A stretch of DNA of 64,000 nucleotides, from the NCBI GenBank assembly GCA_932521025.1, contig OW051471.1, positions 1,798,001-1,862,000 of the forward strand. Reading direction: 5' to 3'. Positions within the stretch are counted from its first letter, which is position 1; every line of letters starts with the position of its first letter. Origin of the DNA: Oscheius onirici. Taxonomy: Eukaryota; Nematoda; Chromadorea; Rhabditida; Rhabditidae. This document shows positions 42,708 to 52,395 of the stretch, in pieces. Made by a program: the position numbers and the translations under genes. The notes beneath the pieces are model-generated. The model saw nothing but the letters and a program-made list of their open reading frames with translations, did no database searches and was not told the DNA's origin.

Positions 42708-45330
42708 CTAGTATCCAGACTGTTCGTGCTGTTCAACAGCGGCGGGAACAGCTGAAGTTCTGGGTGGGCAGGGGCAGTAGGCGGCATCATGGCCAGGAAG
42801 TCCAGGTCCTCCAGCTTCGCCGTTAGTACCTGGGGTTCCGGCTTCTCCGTCTTTTCCAGGAACACCGGCAATTCCTTCAGATCCGGGCTGTCCATCGGTT
42901 CCCTTCTCTCCGTCTTTTCCATTCTGGCCAGCGGGTCCGGCTTTTCCAGCTGGTCCAGCAGGACCGGGAATACCTAGAAACTGATATTGAGAGAGGGACA
43001 GAGAGACAAAGAAACAGAGAAAAAGTACCCACCTCTACCCTTCTTTCCATTCTTTCCAACAGCTCCAGGCTCTCCAGCTGGCCCATCAGTTCCCGGGGCA
43101 CCGGCATCTCCAGCTTCGCCATCAGAACCGGGCTGACCGTCCTTGCCAGGGGCTCCAGGTTGTCCAGGTTGGCCATCTGGTCCGGCCGGGCCAGCTTCTC
43201 CATCAGGACCAGCGGGACCGGGCTCTCCAGCCGGGCACTTGATGCACTCTCCTTTGGGAATGTCCTGAGGAATTCCAGTGCCGGCGTCTCCAGCTGCTCC
43301 AGGCTGGCCGTTGGGTCCGTCCTGAACAGTTTTTTGTTAGCAATTGTTGTGAACAACGTGTTCGAAACGCGATTTCAAAAATTGTTTGTATATCGAAAAT
43401 TATAAAGCTTCTGGCTGGATAGAACATATTTTAGGAAGATGGGAAGTCTTGTCTCAGAAAAATGCTAGATTGTTTCAAGGCAATGATATAAAAAGGCTCT
43501 TGGAAGTAGAACAATCCCTTTTAGACACGCTTTGTTTTGGACGCAGACCTTGTTTTTCAATGTTTGGTAACATTGAAGGCGTGTTTTTGACCGACTCTTC
43601 TATCTTTTTAAAGTGGCGCAGAAACTTGAAAAAATACCATTTTTACGCAGTTACATTTGTTCTTACGTTTCACTAAAAAAACATGTAGCAACATCCTTTT
43701 TCAATCGACGTTACAAGCGTCGCACTCTTACATGCTGATTACCAAAAAGTTGACAGAAAATTTGCCGGTTCGAAGCTCCGCTCTTACCAAGATTTTTTGA
43801 ACCGATTTTCAGAGGCCCACTCAGAAAGCTTGAAAGTTTGTGAAAAAGGGCAAAAATACAACACTCAGGGGAGAAATTCGATCTGACAGTGAGAGGTATC
43901 ACCAAGAATGTCTTAACGGAATCATTTGTAACCCTACATTTAGAATGCCGCAATGTCATGTTTTACTTACAAAAATATCACTCATAAAAAAGTTTCAAGC
44001 TGTGCACTTATACATCAGCTTTCAGAAAATTGTGTTGCGTCTCGGAAACATGTTTTTTATTTATTTTATTTTACGCTTTTGATCTATGTCTGGGAACAGC
44101 GTGGCACTCATGTTTACTTTACTCAATATACGATGCAACTTCTGAACTAAACCAACCTCTCCATTGTCTCCGGGAGCTCCAGGAGGACCAGGTGGTCCTG
44201 GAGGACAGCTGTTAGGCTGAGGACCACAGTTGCATTGACCGGCTTCCTTCTTCTGACGGACGGCGAAAGTCTGCTTGCCAGTCACATCGACCATGGTGTG
44301 CCAGGCATCGTCGGCGTAGCTCTGAAAAGTTCTCTTTATTTCAGTTTTTTGGTGATTTTCTTCCGAATGCTGACTTTTTTTGTGTGTTTTCAGGATTTGT
44401 CCATGAAAAAGTATTTACAGCTTAAAATATGAAAACCTCATTGTGATTTTTTGAGCTCGAAATTGAATTTTTAAGAAAACTGGTGTTCCCAAAGTCAAAA
44501 ATCGTTTTCCAAAAAAGCAAACTGTTCGTCTTTCTGAAAAAAAAATAATTGTAGTTGACAACTTTTTTGTAGGATGCAACCCTTAAGAGTTATGGGAAAA
44601 ATTGTGTTTTGATCGAAACTTTGACCGATCGCTGTACTCAGGCGATGAGCTTTCCAGGGCTCGTATATAGCCTATTAATTCGGCCTCGGGTAGACCTACA
44701 TTTAAAAAAAGATCACTCGATTTGGATGAATCTGGAAAAAGTTATGAGCAAAAGGAAAACACTTATCCGGCGACCTAATATAATATTTCTATTGGCCAAC
44801 GGTCTTTCTGGTTTTCAAGAAATTTTTTTGTGTGTTGTTTTACTCGCAATGAGCTCTCGTTGGCTAAAAACATTCACAATGCCCTGTGCCACTGACTTAC
44901 AATTAGGCCAGTAACGTTTCAGTTCATAAAATTTTTTTTGCTGTAACCTTACCATAAGTTATTCTTATACCTTTTCTTGTGCTTGGTGGTAACGTTACAA
45001 CAACAAAAAACAATAGAATATGGCTTGTTCAATAAGATCAAACCCAATTATTAAAAAAACGACCAGCAAAGAGAGAGGTGGTTTGGATTCTACCATTTTC
45101 CCCTAATTTTTCGACTTTCTAATGGTGCTCAGTGCGTAAAACAATCCCATCAGACAGTGAATTCCCTCGAAAATCTTCTACACAAAACGTACCTTGAAGT
45201 CCTCCATCTGACTGATACTCTCATCATAGAAGTTGTTGATGTCGTTGACGACGAAAGCGACCCACAGAAGAGAGCCGAAGACGACGACTCCGGACATGCC
45301 GGACAGAGCCGAAAGGACGTATTTTTGCAT
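42708..45330 (-). CDS. Nematode cuticle collagen
   Basis: Exons are 45193-45330, 44157-44321, 43033-43321 and 42708-42973 (285 aa, in frame). The start is placed at [11 protein letters not shown] because a TATA box lies 32 nt upstream. An in-frame Met further upstream would sit across the TATA box. A hydrophobic anchor (about residues 6-28) leads to the conserved N-terminal region ([13 protein letters not shown]). A basic RQKK site follows (68-71), a likely subtilisin-type cleavage. Cys pairs at 76/78/85, 127/130 and 264/266 flank the interrupted Gly-X-Y blocks, the standard cuticle collagen pattern for trimer cross-linking. The tail ends QSGY. The third intron is a 59-nt GACAGAGA-type tract. 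AATAAA lies on the minus strand at 42687-42692. It converges with the secreted-protein gene, 324 bp apart. Confidence 0.95.
44480..44785. repeat. Single arm of the 15.3-kb foldback family
   Basis: It shares AAAAAAGCAAACTGTTCGTC, GACAACTTTTTTGTAG, TATAGCCTATTAATTCGGCC and GCGACCTAATAT with the right arm at 15700-15990. It is diverged and has no inverted partner. It lies in collagen intron 1. Confidence 0.75.
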
Positions 45331-45361
45331 GGCTGCTTTGACTTCTCTCGGAACGGTCGGC

Positions 45362-45369
45362 CTTTTATA
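45362..45369 (-). promoter_or_regulatory. TATA box of collagen gene
   Basis: TATAAAAG on the minus strand lies about 32 nt before the MQKYV start codon and fixes that start in preference to an upstream in-frame Met. Confidence 0.65.
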
Positions 45370-45499
45370 GCCTCGGCAGGTGGCTGCCCTTGGACAGCTG
45401 GTTTTCATCGGATACGATCCGGCGACGCGGCCCTATGCATAAAACACTGCGAGGCTTTAAACTTTTTCTAGCGGATAGGGGCAGAAGAAGATATCACAA

Positions 45500-47253
45500 A
45501 CGAAACGACTCTAATTGGGTCGTTTGGAACTGGAGGGAGCTTGTTTTGGGAGATGGGTGAAGATCTTATTAGCTAAAGGGGAAAAGAGAATGTGTAACTT
45601 AGCAAAGTCGGTTTTTCCCTGTGACCAAAGCATTTCCAGAAATGTTTTGCAAAGTTGTAGATCTAATCAAATACTTCAACTTTGCTGAGCATCGAGCTGG
45701 AAAATGTAATCGTGAGCTAGTAAATGAAGCTTTTTATCCGCATCCCGAAATTTCTTAGAAAAAAAACTTGGGAAGAAAATTGATCTTCTCTAAGGAAAGA
45801 AATGTTTCACGAAGTGTACAAGAAAAATATTCTGTTTCCGTTAACCCTTTGCACATTGGTTCGCAACTTTTCCGCAATAAGTAAAAAATTGAAATCGTGC
45901 TGTGCGTTTTTACCACCACGTACGTATTTCTACCATCAAGTCAACAATAGCTATGGAGATTTTTGGATAATTTGCCTATTGCGCTGCGCTGAATTTGCAT
46001 AGTATGAACGTCAAAAGTGTTGTTTTGAGGACCGTTTCACTTTAGACTTATAAAATGCACGATTGATTCCCTGTAGCTCGTACCTCTATACCAACTGTTT
46101 CGAACAAAATTTCTCACCAGCGCCGTCCTTTATTTTTAGGTTGAGCATAAAAGAAGGAAGGGATCTTGTTTTGGAAGAAGGGGTAAAGTTTATGTTTTGG
46201 AGAGAGGCTACGTTTTGGATCCGAATTGTTTTTTGATTGAGACATGGAGACAGATAGAGACAGTGGGAGTAGTGACTAGAAAATTCGATGGAGAACATGA
46301 GACGACTGAAAACCTGGAGGGGCAAGCTGGTTATAAGAAAGAGCAAAAATATGAAAATTTCTGAAGTTTATAGACAAATTGAACGTTTCACATCTGTAGC
46401 AATATTGAAAAAGTTAGCTAGATTCATTGTGTAGATGTTGTTCGAAAGATTAGTCTATACCGGAGCCATTCGTCATTCGCTCCGATACCGATTTCCACCA
46501 GTTGACCACATAGGATACTCACATACTTACTGTTACCGATACTTACTGTCAGGCAAGAGTTGGCGCCTAGTTTTTGTATTCATTTCGTATTAGTGGGTTG
46601 TTGAAAATTATGCCTTGAAAAGAATGAGGTAACACTTTGTAAAACGTGGTCGAGACTTTAGGGAATCGGCAGTGAATTCCCTTCTCTTGTCTACATGGAA
46701 GTACGGACGGACGGACACCATTGCACTTTGTTAAAGAAAGATAGTCTGTTCATCGAGAAAAGTTAGACCTTGAAATTTCTGTTACAACATCCGTTACCGG
46801 CATTATTACGTATAAACATTAGATACTCAGCCAAATTCCTCGTTTTTTTGAGCCAAGTTTTTTGGCGGCATATCTAGACGCAACGGGTCTCGTACCGAAA
46901 ATATCTCTGAACAGGCTATACTTGATTGGATTTTTTCGGAGACACAGGGCCCACGGATCCCCAATTGATTTTGTAATAATTCCGGAATCGTTAATTAGTG
47001 AAAAAGTGGTGTTTTCAAGGCCTTTAGAACAAGAAGTATAGACGAGGAAAACAGTTTGACGGAAATCTTCAGAGAACGTATTGTGGATGTGTCAAAATAA
47101 TGGTTTCAAAACAGTTTTCGAGGTCGCTCGCTATTACGCACCACTGTTCTCAATCTGAAAAACTACTTGAGCAATTCCTGAAATAAAACTGCCCTTTATA
47201 AAGAAAAAATCATCAACAAAAACAGGGCATTTGTTCAGAATACAAGTCTTTCC
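45500..47253. other. No supported gene
   Basis: Intergenic DNA between the collagen promoter and the 3' end of the first TTL gene. I see the end of repeat R1 (46690-46742) and scattered AT-rich sequence, with no coding signal. Confidence 0.5.
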
Positions 47254-49331
47254 CTAGCATTTTTCCTTCTCTCCGTGGACGACAATGTCGAGGGTGACGT
47301 AGGTCATGTCATAGGTTCCGCCGATCAGATCCTGAGGGACGGTGTAGTCGCCGACTCGTGAGCAACCCTGCAATTTGGACTTTTCGGTTTCATTGGCTAG
47401 TCAAAATGATTCTGCTTTTGATGACCTTAATTGTTCCATTGCACTGTGTGCAAGGGACAGTCTCATTGTGTGCGAACATGCGAACAGGGGAATCAGGCAA
47501 CTGCGTGGCGGGACCCACGACAAAATTTATTTTTGCATTTTTAGGGGGTTTACATTCATTTTTTTCGATTTTTACTTGTTTTCTATCGATTTCTCGTCAA
47601 AATTTACGTCTAAAATGAGTGGTGGAACGCTAAAAATGGTGGAAAATTGACTGAAATCTACAGAAAAATTGCTTTTATTTTCACAAGCTGTGCGAGTGCT
47701 TCCTCAAGCGCTCCTCAGCGATTCTACCAAGGCCAGAATCTACTGTGGAAAGAAGAGGATTCCAATCCCAAAACTGCGACACAGCGGGATTGTCAAGTCA
47801 ACACTTATGGCTCCGCCAGCGATGCTCGTCTTTACAGTGATTCCACCAAGTCTAGCAGCCGTCTACCCGAACAAGAAGACAACTCCAATCAAGAAGATGT
47901 CTTCACAACTCGGTCAGGATGTCATCTGCGGGATGAGAAGAAACTGGGCAGTGGTCGAGACCTGAGAGCGGCGAAGGATTCCAAGAAACGACCGTTTCTG
48001 CATGATACCCCTCGATTCCGTTAAAATAAACTTAAACTACAGAAAAACACTTTTTCGCCTAAAATACGTTGTTTTCGTCTTCCGACAAATTTCCACCAAA
48101 TTTGACGTTCTACCACTCATTTTAGATGTATTTTTCGACAAGAAATCGATTAAAAACAAGTAGAAAGCGAAAAATGAGCATAGAACGAAGAAAACACGGA
48201 AATTCAATATTTGACGTCTTTGAGGTTTAAATGCGCGGGCTTCCCAGATTTGCCCTCTCTGGTTATAATGAGACTGTCCCTTCAAAACTAAAATTACGAG
48301 GTGAAATTTCCCACTACGGCCTGTTTATTTTGAAGAGAGTGGTACCGTAACCCCTTTATATTTCTATTTACCTGTTTACACCAAGTTATCATACGAAAAT
48401 TGGATGCTCAGGCAAGAGTACGCAGAATTTTGTCCGGTAAACTGATAAAAAAGAGCAGACTACATCGTTCTGTTGTGCTTTTAGGCTGTTTCACAAACAA
48501 GTTTTGCAACGCTCTTCCAGAGCGAAAGTTACAGAAGAGACTCCCAGTCGGAAATCTCGCACTTAGTCCCAAAAGCAGCGTGTTCTATGTTTCAGGCATA
48601 GTATCTAAGCAGGGCTTATTTGTTTGTAGTACTGAGATATTCGCTCTTGATAAAAAACATCAAAGATTTGCAGAAAAAAAGGATACTAGCACTGGTGTAC
48701 TATTTTCCAGGCTGCCTGTTCGGTGAGCCTCTAACATCTTTTCAACATTTATTATCGTTTCACAGGACTTTGACATGGACCTTTAGTTTTTCTGCAAGCA
48801 TGTGCGCTGGACCGGTCCGGTTCGTTTTTCAAATTGGACCGCGCCGGTCCTGACCGGTCTGGTCCAGGACCGGACCGGACCGGTCCGGTTCGATTTTCAA
48901 ATTGTGCAGGAGCTTGGGCAACAAAAATTCTACAACCCCTACCTTCTTGGCCTTGCAGTTGTGGTGAATACGGATGAAGGGCTCAATCTTTCCGACCTCA
49001 TCTTCTTCTCCGTACAGGGTGAACTCTCCTTCCTTGTTGGTATGAATCTCGGCCAGAAGGTCGTTGGGGTCAACTGGAAAGGAACTGATTAGATACTGTA
49101 ACCGTCTCGCTCTCTGTCCATCTGTCCCTCTGCCCCTCTTTCTCTCTGTACGTCTACCCCTCAGTCCCTCTCCCAACCAAAAAACCCACGAGTGTCCTTG
49201 TCATAGAGCTGAACATGAGCATTGGCCAGACGTCTCTTCTCACAGACGGCGATTCCCTTGACGGTAATGTTCTGCAGCTTGGCAGAGACCATAACAGCTC
49301 CCAGAAGAGCCAAGAGGATCAGTGAACGCAT
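47254..49331 (-). CDS. Transthyretin-like family protein, copy 1
   Basis: Exons are 49190-49331, 48943-49073 and 47254-47367 (128 aa). TTL proteins are a large nematode family of small secreted beta-sandwich proteins; known members have varied extracellular roles. The signal peptide ([17 protein letters not shown]) is followed by the family pattern [20 protein letters not shown], a DPNDLLAE segment, [25 protein letters not shown] and a final Cys. Cysteines are at 30, 87, 93 and 128. N21 lies in an Asn-Ile-Thr glycosylation sequon. CTTCAG ends 1 nt before the ATG, a likely trans-splice acceptor. Exon 1 is nucleotide-identical to that of copy 2, and the proteins differ at five residues, all in exons 2-3. 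Intron 2 contains an 829-bp MITE and a GGACCGGTCC block yet keeps proper splice sites. Confidence 0.93.
47453..48281. mobile_element. piggyBac-like MITE with captured gene-like DNA (Pack-MITE-like), copy C
   Basis: The left arm (47453-about 47660) and right arm (about 48025-48281) match copies A and B, including the AGGGACAGTCTCATT and AATGAGACTGTCCCT ends. Between them lies about 360 bp of GC-richer DNA absent from the other copies. It is open in two plus-strand frames over most of its length (for example [18 protein letters not shown] and [17 protein letters not shown]). I recognise no protein. The flanks are TGCA and TCAA, so clean TTAA duplications are not seen. It lies in TTL copy 1 intron 2. 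Confidence 0.65.
48798..48893. repeat. GGACCGGTCC-rich GC block, copy 2
   Basis: After AAGCATGTGCGCT comes a run of GGACCGGTCCGGTTCG units with CCGGTCCTGACCGGTCTGGT variants. It is the same type of block as 7436-7527. It lies in intron 2 of TTL copy 1, close to its exon 2 donor. Confidence 0.75.
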
Positions 49332-49616
49332 TCTGAAGAACCGTTTTTGTTGTCATGAAAGTTGAGAGAGGAAAGATCAAAAAGAGTACAGCTGGGCCGG
49401 AAGCTGTATGGACTCTGGACTTGAGCTTACTGCGCCTGTTTGGACACGCCTTTCCGAATGATTCATTGGGGTATTTGTGGAGATGGAGTCAGCTGGCTCT
49501 ATCTCAATGAGGCTAAAATTGATAGGTGTAGACGAGACAGAATCGTTGAACAATATAAATTGTTGACAGAAGACAGTGAAGTTAGTGAAGTATCATAGAA
49601 AACAACATATTTATGA

Positions 49617-50510
49617 ACTTACAAGGGAAGCTTGTCAACTCAGGCTGGAGTTTTGCAACGAGTAAGGTGCCATTCTATAGCGCTTGGCAAGGGAATTCCG
49701 GGATATACTTCCAAAATAGCTGCCGACCTTCCTGGCCCTGGACTCATGATAATTTGGTCACGAGTTCGATTCCGTTTTCAATCTTTCCTTTTTGTTTTTT
49801 TTTATTTTCTACAGTTTTAATGGTTTTCTTCACTTTTTAGAGAGTACAACACCTTATAAATCGTGTACTTTTCAATCCAGCCAAATTTCATTCTGAATCT
49901 GAAAACTTTTACATTGTTCAAGGGACCAGTTGAATCGATTGGACTTTGCATTTTTTTCATTCGGAAAATCTCATGATCAAACGGTCACACTCGGACGATT
50001 TTTCGAAGAATTTTTTTTCTCAAAGGGACAGTACCAGATTGGAATATTCTAGAAAGCCCGCGCATTCAAACCGCAAACACCTCAAATGTTGAATTTCCGT
50101 GTTTTACTCGTTCTCTGCTTATTTTTTCGACTTCTACTTGTTTTTAATCGATTTGTCGTCAAAAATTACCCCTTAAACAAATGGTGGAACGCTAAAAATG
50201 GTGGAAAAATGAAAAAAATAGACAAAAAATCACTTTTTGGCCTATTTCAAAAGGCCAAAAGTACACGATTTATAAGGTGTTGTACTCTCTAAAAAGTGAA
50301 GAAAACCATTAAAACTGTAGGAAATAAAAAAACAAAAAGGAAAGATTGAAAACGGAATCGAACTCGTGACCAAATTATCATGAGTCCAGGGCCAGGAAGG
50401 TCGGCAGCTATTTTGGAAGTATATCCCGGAATTCCCTTGCCAAGCGCTATAGAATGGCACCTTACTCGTTGCAAAACTCCAGCCTGAGTTGACAAGCTTC
50501 CCTTGTAAGT
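49617..50510. mobile_element. Inverted pair of 255-bp repeats with tRNA-like motif
   Basis: 49617-49872 and 50257-50510 are nearly identical inverted copies. Each carries a tRNA-like segment (TGGACTCATGATAATTTGGT then CACGAGTTCGATTCCG, B-box-like) and ends CTCTAAAAAGTGAAGAAAAC / TTACAAGGGAAGCTTGTC. They sit between the two divergent TTL genes. The right copy interrupts the truncated piggyBac-like MITE at 50024, so it arrived later. Confidence 0.8.
50024..50250. mobile_element. piggyBac-like MITE, copy D, truncated
   Basis: It starts AGGGACAGTACCAGATT after TCAA, carries the GCCCGCGCATTCAAACC subterminal type and half of the palindrome, then stops where the 50257 repeat begins. Confidence 0.75.
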
Positions 50511-51113
50511 GAAATAGCGAACTAAGTCAAAAAAATCCAAAAAAGTCATAAATTGGAACTGAGAACCCTTTGAAAACTATTTCGATTGTTCCTCACCACC
50601 CGCGAATTACTGAGTTCTCGTAGAGCAAACCAAGTATGACAGACCGCTGAAGTAATATGTAGTTTCAAATTCAACAAACTACTGTTGTGAGAAGAAATTG
50701 AGCAGCATAAACCACCTAAAAATTCAACCTTTTTGGTTTCTCGAAAAAAAAGTAAAGGTTTTACAGAGTACTACAGTTTGAAAAAGTTTCTCAAGTTTTC
50801 TCTTCCATTGCCAGAAACCATCGAAATTGTTAGTAACAAGAACAATTTTTGCTTGATTCACATAGAACGGTACTTCTTGGAAACTACTTCTAAATGTTTG
50901 CCTTCTAATTCCTTCCTATTATTTCCCGCCATCAGTTCTATACTTTCTGTTGCTTGTTTTGTTCTCTCTGCCTTGATGAGAAACAGTTGCCCTGCCCGGA
51001 GAAAAACAAAAAGGCGGAGAAACAGCCCGATGGCAGTATTGTTCATTCGGTCTCCGCCACTTCTCTGAGTCCAGTGCTCTCTTTTTCTTTGCCCGTTCAA
51101 AAAAATCTTCAGA

Positions 51114-52395
51114 ATGCGTTCACTGATCCTCTTGGCTCTTCTGGGAGCTGTTATGGTCTCTGCCAAGCTGCAGAACATTACCGTCAAGGGAATCGCCGTC
51201 TGTGAGAAGAGACGTCTGGCCAATGCTCATGTTCAGCTCTATGACAAGGACACTCGTGGGTTTTTTGGTTGGGAGAGGGACTGAGAGTCTGAGACAGAGA
51301 GACAGAGGGACAGTTACAGTACCAATTTATTTCCAGTTGACCCCAACGACCTTCTGGCCGAAGTTCACACCAACAGCGAGGGAGAATTCTCCCTGTACGG
51401 AGAGGAAGACGAGGTCGGAAAGATTGAGCCCTTCATCCGCATCAACCACAACTGCAAGGCCAAGAAGGTGAGAATTTTGGTATGCTGAATATGGTGTCAA
51501 AACTGGAAAGTTCTAGATAAGCTGATTTATTTAGGAATAATTTATTTTCTATTGGAACTGAAACAAGAAAAAAGTCAGTTTGTCCAAAATAGAGCATTCT
51601 CCATAGTTGTCGTCAGATGGAGGGCAAGTCTGGTGATACAAACTATATAGAAACTGTCGTCAAAATCATAAGGCAATCGAATCGAGCTTTGAAGTCTTGA
51701 CTACAAAACCTACAAAACCTAAAAGCTGTTTTGCATCTGGGAAAACCCCATCTCTCAACTACTAAAGCGTAATGATGTCTGTGGCTGACTGTCTGTTTAT
51801 TTTTCGAGATTTGTCGCGGCAAGGCTGAAATTGTCTGGATAAGAACCACTTTTGAACTTGGAGTGGGAAAGAGTTAGTTTGAGCAAAGGTAGGTGTTGAA
51901 ACACGAGAGTAGACGAACCAACGGTCCAAGACTTTACTTCCAGACACAACTAACTAACACAAAGGTCACAAAGATAGCTTGTAGAAACGGGATAAGTTCG
52001 CGTCTTGACAGGAAATCCTTCTACAATAGGTTTTGTCAAAGGTCAAATTGGATGGGAATTACATAGTCTTTTGCTTACGATAGTATGCTAGAATGCTGCA
52101 GGCACCAGGGCGACGAAAGCCGTCATAGACGCCTCATTTGCTGGTTACTAAAAGATGCATTTGATTGAATACAGCTGTCTACATTTGTCAAATTGTTGGA
52201 CCGATTAGCGGATTGTCACTAAACTCTACCAAAAACTGGCCTATTTGTGAAACCATTGAAACCGAAAAATCCAAATTGCAGGGTTGCTCCCGCGTCAGCG
52301 ACTACACCGTTCCCCAGGACCTGATCGGCGGAACCTACGACATGACATACGTCACGCTCGACATTGTCGTCCACGGAGAGAAGGAAAAGTGCTAA
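51114..52395 (+). CDS. Transthyretin-like family protein, copy 2
   Basis: Exons are 51114-51255, 51337-51467 and 52282-52395 (128 aa, 387 nt with stop). The layout, phases and cysteines (30, 87, 93, 128) are the same as in copy 1. It differs at residues 57 (V for I), 61 (S for K), 66 (S for T), 84 (N for H) and 97 (S for G). The signal peptide is [25 protein letters not shown] ends 1 nt before the ATG, again a probable trans-splice site. Intron 1 is an 81-nt GACAGAGA-rich tract. Intron 2 holds a dispersed repeat (51756-51880). AATAAA is at 52441-52446, just after the stop. It is divergent from copy 1 across 1.78 kb. Confidence 0.95.

Noticed and set aside
43386-43676. 96-codon plus-strand frame in collagen intron 2
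   Set aside because: A faint resemblance to retroelement sequence (WIEHILGRW) is too weak. It is AT-rich intron.
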